Part shown: in pieces, positions 10,352 to 23,798 of the stretch
Layout of the letters: every line of letters starts with the position of its first letter
Position numbering within the stretch: the stretch's first letter is position 1
Source: Bugulina stolonifera
Taxonomy: Eukaryota; Bryozoa; Gymnolaemata; Cheilostomatida; Bugulidae
Direction: 5' to 3'
Assembly: GCA_935421135.1 (NCBI GenBank)
Contig: OW285188.1
Location: forward strand, 25,087,233-25,151,232
Length of the DNA: 64,000 nucleotides
Position numbers and translations under genes: made by a program
Notes under the pieces: generated by a model
The model's database searches: none
Told to the model about the DNA's origin: nothing
The model's input: the letters and a program-made list of their open reading frames with translations, nothing else

Positions 10352-13300
10352 ATTGTTAAAGGACCCCTCTCACCGTTTTTGCAGAGCCATTGAAAGAGAG
10401 TTGCGAAATCCTATAGGCCATATAAGCCACCCCGCATAGTTCTAAACAAACAGGCCACGCCCCCATTTGGTCAAGCTGATTCATATATGTTATAATGCAA
10501 TGACCATGTGCTGATTTTGTGAGCTTATGCTAATTTGCATTTTTATGGGCTTTTATGGCAATTGAGCCACAAATGACCTCTCTTATGATGTAGAGAAGCT
10601 CTTAGGCTACAAGATGATTATTTTATTTTCTCAAAAAAGTAAACACAACTCCACTTACAACTTGTTTAACTTCTGAAATTGACATCACCTGTTGGTTTCA
10701 CAAGTGGTGTGTGAAAGCAGGTTTGAGTACATCATTAACTGAATGGTCTAGGACACCTTTTGTTATGAAAGAACCAGATTGTTCAATTTACTTGTGAATC
10801 AGAGTGTAAACCCAATGATTTTCTTATCTTACAGCCCTAGTCTTATTTCGCTATGCTGCAGATGCAGATGTCATTGTGCAATCAATAGTTTATACTTTTA
10901 GAAATAATAGAACAAATTTACTAAAATAAGATAATTTTCCTTTTATGTCATCCTGTTGGTGCACTGTTTCCATGACACTAGAATTTACCCTAAGTTGTGC
11001 AAAACAAGCATTCAGGGACTTGCAGTAGTATAACTTGAGCAGTCTTGAAGAGTGAGTAAAAAGTAAAAACCATCTACATGTACTAACAGGTACAATTACA
11101 TAATTATTAATTAATAAAATACTCAAAAAAGCAAGTCTGAATGTTGTGATGGGCTTTGGAAAAGTTATGATTGGTAAATGTATAAAAAATTCCTGTGAAA
11201 CTTTGTAGGCCGTAAGGCTATATAACACTGTATGGCCACAACTGCCAGAATACATTTCAGGGGTGTTATAGATTAGTATAATTATACAATTAACTCTAAA
11301 ATATTGGAGGCTATTTGATTCAGTACAATCTTCACATAGAGCAAGCTACATACAGCTATAATATAAGCTTGCAAGCTACCTACAGCTACATTTTATATAC
11401 TATTCTATAACAAGAGGCAAATACATGCTTGCTTATGAATATATCCAGGTGACCATATGTGGACCCAGGTACATTGTACGTTGGGAAAAAGAGCAAAAAT
11501 AAAACAGCAACCAAGAAGTAATGTACCATCTAGTTCTGTACATATTCAAACGAGTGTACACACGTGTATATAAGAGGAGATTATGCTGAATTAATCCGTG
11601 GATGGAGATAGAAAGTGGCAAGACTTAATTTCTCAAACTCTGAAAACTACTAAATATGCATAATTTAGCACATGACATCTTTATTGAGACATGTTACTTT
11701 TCCTTACTGTCTTGTAATGTTTGAGGGCATGTGTACATTATATGAATTAGCTTATGAAATTTTACAGGTATCACTTTCAAAAATAATGCTGGTGGCACTA
11801 CATAATTTATATATTAGAACGTTAATCAGGTTTGTAAATAAAGATCAAAATACTTGTATGCTAGTCATAAGTAGCAGCATATTGACACCCAAGTCATTAG
11901 TTTTGTTATCACAACTGGTAAAAACATCTTCTGTGGTCACAATATGGTCCTAGCAAAATTCATTCATTGTAAAGTCATTAAATTAGTGTAGTCTTTTCTC
12001 CTAGCAAATGGAAATTGGAGAAAACTGCCACTAGTGGGTGGGGTACAGAAATAACCTTATTATAAATTATATAGGATGAAAGCCCAGTTCCTAAGCTATC
12101 TTTTGATATATTATTTGTCTATATAGCATTATTCCCTGTCAAAGAAATTGGAATTAAAATTGTCAAGTCAGATTTTCCAATGATAATCAATGAGACCGCA
12201 TGCCATTGTTTGGAACTATGCATATCTGTTTCCGGCTCAGTTATCGCAACTCTACTAAATGGCTCTGCGTTTTTGTTTACACTTTGAGACACCCACGTGC
12301 TCGCTAGAGCAAACGTCGTGATTGGTTACTTGCACTGTATTATAATTGGCTAACTAAATCGCATGTGCATGTACACGTGTGGGAAAATCCATCGGGTGAT
12401 CGATGGGAATCAGTTAACTGCGGACAGAATAGAATATAGTATTTTGCTTTTGCCAAAATGAAATTATTGTTGCAAGATGAAAATGCTATCGAGAGATGAT
12501 ACGATACAAGGTATATGGCAAGCATAGCAAAAATTGCAATCAAATCGTTGAAAGTAACTTTGTTTTCTTTTTGATTTTAATTTAATTTTAAATTTTAATG
12601 TACTATGATCTATCTATGTCACAGTGTAATTAATATTAAAAAATATCTATACATGTGAATATAGCAATGATGATTATTGTTATTTACCCTTTGCTCACAT
12701 TGATACATAAGTGATTTGTTAAAATAACATGCTAGTTACTTATGGCTAATTATATTATACATCATTCATATATCATATTACATGTACTTTACTATTTTAA
12801 ACTCTACTAAAATGGATAAAATGCAAATTGAAAATAAAATATTGGGATTATAATATTAACTTTATTAACTAGGATTGTTGGTGTCTACATATATGTAGAC
12901 CTATATGCAGTACCTGATCAAAAATTTAATTTATTGAATTTCAAAATAATTGCATCATTTGATTGCAGCCGTAAGTAAAATAAACTTTTGATGACACTAT
13001 ATTCAACTCATTTTCTTTCTCTATTGTAATAATAATACTATGATGACTAAAATGTGTGTAATGAATGCTTCTTTTTAGTAGTTTGTCAAGACTATGGCCC
13101 AGGAATGTGAAGTCCCATCAATCGCAACCTCTTAAAGCCATACTTGAGTGACGAGTATTGTACATTGGACACTAAGTTGACTCGTTTTACATAGGTATAC
13201 ATAAGGTAAGTGCATCATACATTTTCAAGATTCAGCCAAGTTTTCACTGTAAACACTGCTGCATGTACATATTACTTTCCTGTACTGTGGTTTTTGGAAT

Positions 13301-16300
13301 GTAGCCTAGCAAAATCAGCGTCGGTTTGATTTGTGTTCATCATTTTCAATCTAGTACATTGTACCTAGCAGTTATATTCTGTTGCTTAGTGTGGGCTGAC
13401 TTTAAGTACCATCTGTTGACGTTGGTATACTTTTAGGTGATCCAATAGTATGATCACATGTTCACATAATGTTGTAGAAACATCTACCAAGCAACATGCT
13501 TGAACTGACGTACTTACCAACAATTTGAGCAGCTAAATCAATCGTGAGGTTTGTAAAGTATTGACTGGTACCTTCAAATATTAATATTCTGACACAATTG
13601 GAATTTTTTTCATTTATATATGTATTAGTAGTTGGCCTGATACTTCATGTATGATCTTTCAGTAAATAGAATTTCTATGAGTACAGTACGTGTTGTATTT
13701 GATGTCTTTGATAGCCAATTCTAGTTTGATTTTGTCTATATTGTGCAGTTACCTTAATGATCTTTTCTATTTATTAATTTAATTGTTACTGCCACGTTTC
13801 AAGTGATCGTAATCCACAAGCTTTAATGTTAACAAGAACTAATATTATGCACTCATGGTTATTTGCAATTAGCCGAGTAGAGTTAGCTTGTTCCAAGATG
13901 TCATTATTTTGAATTCCAAGATTACTCATTTATTGTATGTTAAACATTTTTATGTGTTTGCAGTCATAGTCAATTGAAAATACACGCGGCTCAAAATTTA
14001 TACTTTATAGACTATTGTATCCAATTTGACATGTATTTTGTGCTATTTTTCTTATCTTTCCCAGTCTTTAGGGAGGGTTTATTTTACTAGATGAAACCGC
14101 AATTTTCCATTTGTAAATACATGTAAGTGCTGTTGTTATGAACAAATTAATTTACTGATTATCTACCAATACAAACTCTAGAAAAATTTTATTGCCCTCT
14201 ACGTTTTATGACACTGAGCTATGATTGCAAGATTGATTTAGGCCTGTTAGTATACTTTTGGCAAAGTGCTGGAGACTAAAATCAATAGCCATGGAATCAC
14301 GTGTACATGTATAAATCCGCCTGACTATGATGCATGCACATTTCAACAAAAATGTTTGAAATAATTTGGTCTGTCGTACTCTCTGAAAATGTAATCGTCA
14401 TTCTTAGTTATTAAATATAAGAACATCAAATGACTATTCAACTTCAATATCTTGAAACATTTATTGTTGATTTACGTTATCTGTTTATAACAAAATACAA
14501 CAATGAAAACAGCGGAAACCAGGGTAAAATACATGTGTAAAGTATTGAACATGAACAGTGTATGTATAATATACATTGTGGGCAGAAGTCATAATGAGAT
14601 ACACAGTCCATGTAGGGCGCCAGCAGAAGTTTGTTTTCAATCGTAATCGTTCACCTTGAATGCTGAGGCACTATAACGCTTCACCTTTTATATAGTTACT
14701 TGATGAGGAAACCTCTTGGAGTACGGGTGAAATGTACATTTAGAACACTTCTTTTGCAATCCAATATGTATTATCTGCAATTCAAAATTTAGAGCATTTT
14801 ATTAAGAAAAATGGTTGTGACCCTCACCAAAATTATTGCTATTCCGAAGAAAAAACATCAATGGTTGGGTTCAACTCCCACAACAGAATTTTCCACCCTG
14901 TTGAATAGCTGATGCCAGAGTACTAATACTGATAACCAAGTTGATGTACATAACATATTACTGCTACAACACTTACTTACCTATGCTTTTTCCAACACTG
15001 AAGATAAAGATGATATAGTGCAAGCTGTAGAATAGTTTGAATTTTCACGCCAGTGTCTGGTAGCATGGAATTGGTCTAGCTAGGTTCCCCTTCTTTCATA
15101 CAGCTTTGGAATCTCACTGTGCTAAAAAATAATGATAGCAATATAATATTTATGGCGCCAAACACAATTCTTTAACATGGCTGCCCAATAGCAGAGCTAG
15201 TCGATGGGCCTCCACGGCTCCTAGAGCTGGATATTATTATACTTCGCTATGGTACAGAAGGAAGACCTTCTTCGGAATTAAAACCTCCTAAATCGCATAG
15301 GTTGTCGGTTTTGTTAGCTAAAGCATGATTGTGTATTTCACATTTTGCAAGAATAGACTGATGAAATCTACCTCAATGAGTTTATAAGTTTGTGCATAAA
15401 TTTAATTTAAGAAGAAGGTTTTAGTGCTATATTGTAATGAGCCTTATCGCTACATAACAAATTATAAACACCTACCAGTAGAAAGAACTGGATGTAGAAA
15501 TTGAGGTTGGCATTCGATTTACAAATTCTTCATCAAAGGTGAGTGTGCGTCTTTACCCTGCTCACCAGATCATTCCTTCCTTTCAGCAAACAATCAAATG
15601 CAACTATGTCTTTATCGATGTCAGGAAAGTTACTTGCTGACAGCATTGGAACTAGTCTGTAATCAACACAGTGAGTACATCGTAAGATACAAATACAATA
15701 AAAACATAAAATTCTCTAGAAATGAAGCGTGGCTGTTTTAATCAAAAAGAAATTTTGACCATGTGGACATAAATAAAAGTACACTAGGTTAGCTCAGCTG
15801 CATTAGAGAGGTGAATTTGTGTCTAATGAAGTTAGTATCAGTCCCACCAACTTTTTAGATTTAGCCGGGGGGGGGGGGGTTAAAAGAGTGAATAAACTAA
15901 ATACAGTAATTCAAATATCTTGAATAGACCAGATCAGTCAATTGATTATTTTAGAAATAAATTTATGATGGAATTATTGTTTGTATTTACATTCAAATTT
16001 TGCTTGGCTAAATGAATCAACTAACTATATTTTCGCAGAATATGTGTATTGTAATTGTAAATTGTATTTGAATATGCATCTTGTAGATGTAAAGACTTAT
16101 TTTAAATTTAATGATTTAATACAACAATTACAATACAATAACTTCACATTTTTGTAAAGTTCATTGTCAAAACTCAATTGAATATTATATTAAATATTAA
16201 AATTTAGTTTCACAGTATTGTAATATAAATATGTTAAAATCATAATCACTTAGATTATTATAATTATATCACATCATATAGCCCAACTAATGTTATAATA

Positions 16301-17140
16301 ATATGAAATATAATAATCATATGACTTACTTTTTGTGTTAAAAGTTATCCAATTTTATTAATCATTTATTTGATATTTAATATTTAATTTTAAACTTAGT
16401 CATTTGTTTGTTTTTTAAACAAAATAAATAAAAATGAGTACCTATATTAAATGCTTACCATGCTGAGTATTGTGATGGCTGACAATCTGGCCATAAACTA
16501 AGCTCATGTTTTTCAGAAAATGAAATGAAAATCCAACTTTCGAATGCCATTCTTAGCGTTTCTGTGTACTATGAATTTTCAACTCAACCCATAGACATGA
16601 ACGGAGATAGATAGTACAGTATCTTGGTACTTGCAATCATAGAGTTACCTCTATGCTTGCAATAACTCTGTGATCAATTGTATTGTAAACAAAATACCAC
16701 GTGCAGACCGCTAGCATGGTCATGTGACTTTGGTTTGTTTATAAAATTTGATATTAGTATGATAATCCATAGTTTCGAATAAACAATGGCAGCTATAAAA
16801 ATAAAACTTCTTTCGAGAGTGTAATATAAATTGAAGGGTGCATGGTTGCAAGTAGTATATGCCCATGGATTATTTTTGCATATTTCAGGCTACTTTTGAA
16901 AATATTTGAAAAAAACTAAACCTCTCTCTATACAACTTATATAAAAAAAGTGCCGTTTAGGGTGTCTTCATCAAAAATTCGTCCTAGGGCAGCACTTTAG
17001 CGCATCGCGCGATGCATCATGGGAAGGAGAAATATGTTGAGAGCACAACTCTGAAACACATGACTTTGCTGCTGCCTTCATTTTGACACAAAACTAGATT
17101 TGCTGAGCAGGGTAATTAGTGAGAGGGATCCTTTAACAAT
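10352..17140. mobile_element. 6.8 kb interval bounded by TTAA-type terminal inverted repeats
   Basis: The 22 bp ends at 10352-10373 and 17119-17140 are inverted copies with one mismatch (ATTGTTAAAGGAYCCCTCTCAC), each with TTAA at its outer side. TTAA target sites are known for piggyBac and Kolobok superfamilies. The interior is AT-rich and shows no transposase frame; it contains a SINE tail near 15205-15300, a G10 run near 15867 and a palindrome GCATCGCGCGATGC near 17001. It may be a large non-autonomous element, or two separate short elements in opposite orientation. No host gene is visible in this interval. Confidence 0.4.
15205..15300 (-). mobile_element. SINE tail fragment
   Basis: CACGGCTCCTAGAGCTGGAT followed by a stretch around ACCTTCTTCGG matches the tail of the better-preserved tRNA-derived SINE near 43405-43590. 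The tRNA-like head is not recognisable here. Confidence 0.5.
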
Positions 17141-17377
17141 AAATATTATTACAAGGCACGCCTAACCGTGCGTTATAGCTAGCGCTATATTAATGAATAA
17201 AATAAATTGTTGTTGCTGCAGATTGCTATTTATAAGCTTGCACCGTGCAATATCCAAATATGCCTAATGAACCTTCGTTTCATTATTTTTATTCTACTGT
17301 TGTGAAAGTTTTACAATATCAATATGAAAAATGTAAAGGGGGGTCGCGCGACCCTAGCGCCAGTAGCAAAAAGCGCC

Positions 17378-18354
17378 ACTGGGAACACCAGTTACTATCA
17401 TTCCAACATAATGAAACTATATTGTTGTGTATACAATTCATACAAATTATACTGCAATTAAAACTGTATTGAGTAATGGAAGTTTGATATTTTATTTACA
17501 GTCAGTCATTAGCTAAAATACATCAATCTACCCATTAGTTGGAGAATATAAGTAAGCCTATGTACAGATATCATGATAATAGAAGTCTATACACCAAATA
17601 GAGATCAGACCGACAACAGTGCAGTAGATTACTACTGCGTCAGCTGGTATAATACATGCTTACAATTTGACCAAAATGAAATCCTATTATAAACAATAAT
17701 GTAAAATCTACACATGAATTCTAGTGATCAAATAGCATTCGCACACATCATAAATGTATATATATATATATACATATACTGCAGTGGATGTATAATAACA
17801 TATCTATGTGTCAATCCATAGACCTCAGGCAGCAGCAAACCTTTCCATTCTCTTCTTCCTTCTGACCTAAAAACAAAATGGATGTCAAATAATTACACAC
17901 TGGTATAATGTAGTCTCTGGGTACAATATGTAGATATCCTAATATTCAATAATCATCTTCTCTGATGTATATTAGCAATGGACCTTGTTACTGTTTCTAA
18001 TATTAAACCTAATATATGGAGCTTGCATGTTTACATTTACTGACATGGTTACAATATGATATAAATATTATATATACCAGTTTCATAGGATAGCTATGGT
18101 TGACAGCTACATTCACACCTGAATACATATGTACATGTATATCAATATACATGTGTATACAGGTAGAAGTTAAAATATATCAAAACTAAATATTACTGCT
18201 ACTGATAGTATCTACATGTGTATTATGAAGACATTCCACAAACTATTTACTGGGCAGGCAGTGTAACTTAATTTTGACTTAGACATCTATTTTGGCTTCT
18301 ATATTTTAGTCTCTATATAATCCTAGATTATTCTAAAGCATTCAGCTTACTTTT
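17378..18354. repeat. Segmental duplication copy A (SARNP 3' end)
   Basis: This stretch matches 28576-30010 in the same orientation over nearly 1 kb, apart from a 455 bp hAT insertion present only in the other copy. Similarity starts around GGGAACACCAGTTACTATCA and ends at GCATTCAGCTTACTTT. Scattered substitutions and an expanded TA run separate the copies. It includes a relic of the last SARNP exon on the minus strand. Confidence 0.9.
17825..17866 (-). pseudogene. Orphan duplicate of the last SARNP exon
   Basis: It lies in duplication copy A and reads VRRKKRMERFAAA then stop after a GTTTTTAG acceptor. The functional copy at 29025-29066 reads ARKKKRMERFAAA. No upstream SARNP exons accompany it, so it is a stranded exon fragment. 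Confidence 0.8.
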
Positions 18355-18532
18355 GTAGAGGATTTTTACCTCTATTATTAATTGTGGGTGATATCCAGCA
18401 GGTCTTGCCCTATTATTACGCCGCTGTTATATTATATACCACATATATATATATTACTGGCCCGCCGAGATGATCAGCAAATCTAGTAACTAGCAGTGTT
18501 AGAGGATAACTCTAACACTGCCATTCATAACC

Positions 18533-18746
18533 TACTGCTACTACTGCTACTACTGCTATTACTGCTCCTGCTACTGCTATTACTGCTCCTGCTACTGCTA
18601 CTACTGCTACTACTGCTACTGCTACTACTGCTACTACTACTGCTACTACTACTGCTACTACTACTGCTACTACTACTGCTACTACTACTGCTACTACTAC
18701 TGCTACTACTACTGCTACTACTACTGCTACTACTACTGCTACTACA
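18533..18746. repeat. (CTG/CTA)n microsatellite
   Basis: A trinucleotide array of CTG and CTA that settles into a regular CTGCTACTA 9-mer. It yields poly-Leu on the plus strand and poly-Ser on the minus strand in open frames. A short palindrome (AGTGTTAGA..TCTAACACT) lies just before it. No coding evidence. Confidence 0.95.
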
Positions 18747-20203
18747 GCTCATGTTAAACTGTATTTATAATTGCTGTTAGCAATGGTACTAAATTATGGT
18801 GGGCTGCGTGGTGGCATAGAGGTGAGTACCCAGCTGGCATGAGTTTAATTCCCAATAGTACGAATAGTTCGAAATCTCATTTTCTATACTATAAATTCTA
18901 GTTTATCTTTGAATTATTATTCTATTTCCAGGCCAGGCAATTGAACACACACGACCTCTCCAAGTTTTACAAGAGCAAGGCTTTCACTTTAAACAAATTT
19001 ATGATTGACAATAAGAAGAAGTTGATATGCCAGAGCAGCTAAGTTGTATATATTCTTTAATAGCGAGTAATCACAGGTGCTCACAGCTTACGTGTCACCT
19101 TGCCTTTATGCCTGCTTACCTCTTGTGCATAAAATTCTATCTCTGCCTTTGTAAATGAATGTCCTGTGCATCCTTTTTAATCAGCGTATTCTACATGGTG
19201 AGCTGCGTATTGTTTGTCACCCGAGTATATATTTTACATCAATTATTATTACACATTGTACTGTAAATAGTTTGTTTTAGAAAACTTTATTATGAAATTG
19301 TTTTTTATAAAAATATAACACATATTAGCACAAAACTCAGATATAATCCAAATAATTTTTCAAGTTTGAGCAAAAAGAAGAGACTGCGTTTACTTGTATC
19401 TACCTAGACGTAGAGATATGCACTTATTACAGCGTTGATGTTAGAACATTTTTGATCTATTTGTGTTTTAGTATTATAAATGTCATGACGTAACATCTCA
19501 TGTAGGTGATACCAAAATTTTATTCCCACTACTATTTTTTGTGCGGTACACTCAGTTAAGTATCTTTTTGGAAAGTTGGTGATGCTTTCTGTAGTGTGTA
19601 GTATATCTGGGTTTTCCACTTGTCAGTCACCTGGTCACCTTGTCAGTCTCCTAGATCATGTGTAAGTAAAAGTCCATTTCACAAGTTGCGCATTTAGATG
19701 TTATGTTGAAGTATGGGTGTTTCACACAGTTTTCCCATTGCCGAGAGTTAAATATATACTTCTGGTTAAACCTACTAGTTGTTGCACACTATATCCAAGT
19801 AGTTGGGATACTATTCACTTGACTCCACTTGGCTCCACCTGTTGGCCGTGTATTTCTGAACATCATTGCTTATGTTAATAAGCTCTTCTGCAATTCTAGA
19901 TAAAACCCAGTTGTAGCTTGACATTTTCAAATGAAGTGATAAAGTTCTGTCTTTCATATTTGCTGAGACTCTTGACGTAAGTATCATGTACCACCCGATT
20001 TCTCATTCTAGCCATGTTCTTAATTGTGTAAAACACTTCAGACGGTAGTAGTCTACCCACAGACCGAACCTTTTGCCCTTCAATATGAGAAATCCAAACA
20101 CAATGAATACACAGGACATGTACATATACTGCATAAAGGAAAGAAATGTAAATTGTAGTTTGTAGTATGTGTAGATACTAAAATAAGGATGAGATTACCT
20201 GTA
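18747..20203. other. Non-coding interval with a weak tRNA-like SINE head
   Basis: At about 18805-18850 the sequence GGTGGCATAGAGGTGAGTAC and, further on, GAGTTTAATTCCC resemble the box A / box B spacing of a tRNA-derived SINE, but weakly. Nothing else is supported. Confidence 0.3.
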
Positions 20204-20335
20204 TAGAATGTATAGGCTGATAGGGATTGCATGTATAGAATATGTAATATGTGAAGAAAAACACCATATTATGGTTTTTTTTCTTCACATATTACATATT
20301 CTATACAGGCAATCCCTATCAGCCTATACATTCTA
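20204..20335. repeat. 132 bp foldback (near-perfect palindrome)
   Basis: Two arms of about 59 bases (20204-20262 and 20277-20335) are reverse complements with about one mismatch. The centre, ACCATATTATGGT, is itself palindromic. The inverted repeat is cleaner than most microRNA precursors, so a palindromic MITE or a recent inverted duplication is more likely, though a small-RNA source is possible. Confidence 0.85.
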
Positions 20336-20449
20336 GTTTCTCCTGACACTTAATACCTATGCAGTAATCTAATGTAATTCTCTGGTGATGGCAGTGTCCT
20401 GACACATTAGTTGCCCTTCTTTCAAAACGTAAGACTGACTTGACTAATT

Positions 20450-21002
20450 TCATAAATGATCCACATGCCCCTGTTCGCCTGCACTAAACAGAACTAGTGA
20501 CTGGTGCATGAGCTTCCTTCTCGAGCTGCTAGGTGGCAGCAATGACAAGTTGTCTGCAATGACTTGATATTTCCCAACTCTAGTGGTCTGATAATATAGA
20601 ACTACATGTAGAATAGAAAGAAACATTACCTAGTCCTTCTCCAGTTGCACCAAAGCTAGTTAATATGGCCTCCAATTCTTTAGCAAGCGTTATAATCAGT
20701 TCAAAGTCGTTAATGCAATACCCATCTGCTGCTACAGTTGGTTGAATAGGGTGGTTAGATCTGTCCTTTACTGAGCTAGGTCTAGACTGGCCGTCACAGA
20801 ACTGTTGCTGAAAGTCTACACACTGTGGCTGTAGCTGCAATGTGGACCTACCATCATAACACTGCTGTGCAAAGTCTGTGTGTTGTGTCGGCACTGTAGG
20901 TGTATGTAAAGATGGTAGACTTGTACCGACAGCCTGAGTGCTGACACGTGCAATATTGATGTCTGCTACTCGATTACTCCGTCCACAGCATGAATTTCCC
21001 AT
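20450..21002 (-). CDS. HEPN-like helical protein with N-myristoylation signal (copy A), tentative
   Basis: Exon 1 (21002 down to 20630) starts at the second of two ATGs, giving MGNSCCGRS: a glycine at position 2 for N-myristoylation and two cysteines fit for palmitoylation. A Gln/Pro-rich linker follows, then FELIITLAKELEAIL and FGATGEGLG. It ends in phase 1 at a GTAATG donor, matching the exon boundary of its paralogue at 23799-24476. A possible exon 2 (20577-20450) reads through a stretch with RRKLMH, a poor version of the RN-x-LVH motif of HEPN-type helical bundles, and ends at TGA. Family assignment is from memory of the FGAxGxGL..RNxLVH pattern; it might instead be an unrelated helical domain. 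Exon 2 is uncertain, and the gene may be degraded. Confidence 0.4.
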
Positions 21003-21799
21003 CACTTACATATACTGGTTTCTGTTGTGCATGTACCCAATACAGTTCTCATAACTTCTCTAGGTCTATTTATTATACACTGGCACCACCACTCTTCAAT
21101 CCTCAGCTATTCTCTGTTGACATTTACTATGTTGGGCAATGATAATGTAGGCCTACATATTATCGTTGATATTGGGGGTTTCCCCTGCTGCCATTGACAA
21201 CTAATAAACTATACTTATACTAGTGCTATAGTTCTTTTGTTTCATTATTGATATAATGACATTGTACAAGTAGACTACAATAGTTATAATTGTATATGCT
21301 AAGTTATACAATACTGCCAATATCAATATGCATATTTCATGTAAATATATCTACTATATGAAGGCAATAAAATAAGTGTACACTTGAATAAAAATCTTCT
21401 CCTAACTTGGAGTTATTTTACTCTACTGCAACAGTGTCTGGCCAACTACTTTACCAAGACTATAATTCACTCTGGGTAAACTGTGTCACCAGTTTGGAGT
21501 TGTTTTCCCTTCGATTTGGAGGAAGGGGAGGGAGAGAGGAAGTCTGTCATGCATGTATTGTATGCATGAAGTGCAGGTAGAGGCGCACACTTGCAGGACT
21601 GCAGCCTGTAACTCCAGTCTCCCAATAACAAACTATTACAGGGTTATGCTTTTAAGCTAATATTAATTTTATGCATCACCATAATCAGGTATAAACATAA
21701 GACATGCTCAGAGTTGTGCTCCTTTGATTATTGGTAACAAACAAGTGGCAACACTTCTTAAACACCATATGCTATGCTAACATTTATCTGTCCTGTGTG

Positions 21800-22491
21800 C
21801 AGGGTTGGGAACTTTGATCTACTTTTGCATTCGATTTTCGATTATGCTGACTAAACCAAAGAATACAAGCATTCGATTGTTACTTTACCAAATCAATGAT
21901 TGTACTTCAATCGATTTTACAATCGATGATGATTTTAGAAAATGCACATGTATATGGGTATAATTTTTGTAAAAATGGAGAAATTTATTGTCTTTACTAA
22001 TTTTGTCTATTACTTTAAAATGTTATAACAACTGTGCCTAATATTACCAGTTTTATTTGCATTTTCTCATAGTTTAGAGTTATCTCCTCTACCTTTGTTT
22101 CTTTTTAGCATTCAAATATTTATATGCACTGCAAATCTTAGCCAGAAATTCCAGGCTATTATTTCTTATTTGGTGCTAGCCACTCACAATTTATTCTAGC
22201 TTGCAAATAGAAGCTATTATTTTGTTATTAAATAGAACAGCTCATCATCATTTTTTTTATTAAAAAGATAAGAACTAAGCTACAAGGCTTTTCAGTTATT
22301 TCCTGTACTAAACACTAGCAGATTAATTAGCAGCTTAGTGACAATCGAATGCAGCTGTAACCCTATAAAACCAACGAATACATGCATTTCGATGGCTTTG
22401 TTGGAAACCAACGATTAGGTGAAATCGATGGTGAATAGACCAAAGAAAATCACCATCGAATATCGAATGCTATTGGCCATTCCCAACCCTG
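21800..22491. mobile_element. hAT-type non-autonomous element, 692 bp
   Basis: Terminal inverted repeats start CAGGGTTGGGAA at both ends. It is flanked by a perfect 8 bp duplication CCTGTGTG (21792-21799 and 22492-22499), the hAT hallmark. The interior is AT-rich with many ATTCGAT / ATCGAAT subterminal repeats and has no transposase. It lies between the two HEPN-like paralogues. Confidence 0.9.
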
Positions 22492-22499
22492 CCTGTGTG

Positions 22500-23798
22500 T
22501 CACAGTCATAGAAGGCAACTTGACTGTGTGAGGTTGCAATAGGCCTATTTATTGTGCTGGTGAACAAAATACAGTATTATCCAGAATAGATAGGCAATGC
22601 CAATATGCAATACTGTAGGTGACTTTCTGAACAGTTGATACTAACTAGTGAAGGCTCTAATATAAACATAATGTGAGGTATATACACTTATCCCTGGCTA
22701 ATTTCATGCCTCTAGAGTCTAGATAATATAATGCAAGTATGTACATTGTAATGCAGTGAGACACAAATTCATTTGATGACTTCAGTGACCTTAGTGACCT
22801 CATGACATCTTTAGAAAATCCATCAGTAAATTAAACTGTGCTCTTCTACTTCACTGAACTAAACTGTACTGACTGATTGATTTAGACTAGTGCCCCCACC
22901 CCGACTCTCAGGCTATTGGAGTGGTTGAAGTGACACCTAGTACTAGAGCAGTTGGCTGCCAACATTACATGTCGTTATGTAGCCTTAGATCTTTGTTTGT
23001 GGTTGAGGCCAGAGCCATTGGCTCTGGTTGAGGCCAAAGTGGTACAATAATTATTGTACCACTTTGGTTGAGGCAAGTGATTTGGGGCTTGAGGGTGACA
23101 TCTTATATGTTGGAGAAGACAACTTTTCCATCTAGAGGTGCCTGTATTGTATATATTTGTTCCGTTTGAGCAATTAACGAGTATACAGCGTCACTGGGTT
23201 CACTATTGCTAAAACATACTTGTAAATCGTACAGTAGATGCTCTCTCCAGATTAGAGTGGAATATAAATGACTTGGAACCAAATGATGGGTCCCAGAAGT
23301 GTTCATGCTGAGATTATTTGTATATTAGCATCAGTAAGTATTTCTATTGTTTTAGGAAAAAAAATTTGGGCTGCTTTAAACAAAACATTGGCACCCTTTT
23401 GCTTACACTATACTAAACACACTACTGCTCTGTGCCAGATAGACATTGTAGCACGTGTTAGCTAGCATTTAGCAGTTTAGCAGAGCTCATAGTCATAACC
23501 GTGTCAATATGGGAACCCTCTCAACTTTTCTTTAGCAAAAATAGCACTGAAGTATATGCATTATATCTTTTACATTTATCATAATTCAGTTTTCGTAATA
23601 ATTAGCTAACAAATACACGAGCCTGTTCCTTGTAGCTTTCACCACACTACAAGATATCTTGCACAAGCTGGAATATAATATGGTCCCCATAGTATGGCTA
23701 ATTTTGAAAAGTGGTCATTTGACCAACAAGTTTGGGCACCCCTGGTTTAGGAGCTACATCTTAGTATTCTAAGTGCTAAGCCATCTTTCAGGAGCTTT
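22500..23798. other. Non-coding interval with strong palindromes
   Basis: It holds a 34 bp perfect palindrome (23034-23067), preceded by a CCAGAGCCATTGGCTCTGG hairpin. A 67-codon open frame on the minus strand (23103-23306) has non-random-looking composition but no known motif or splice partner, so it is not called. Confidence 0.5.
23034..23067. repeat. 34 bp perfect palindrome
   Basis: The arms are CCAAAGTGGTACAATAA and its exact reverse complement, with no spacer. GGTTGAGG-type direct repeats surround it. A related CCAGAGCCATTGG hairpin recurs near 44404. Confidence 0.95.

Noticed and set aside
18525..18780. Long poly-Leu (plus) and poly-Ser (minus) open frames
   Set aside because: Pure products of the CTG/CTA microsatellite, with no flanking coding sequence.
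23103..23306. A 67-codon minus-strand frame
   Set aside because: Composition looks protein-like, but there is no recognisable domain, splice site or neighbour that supports a gene.
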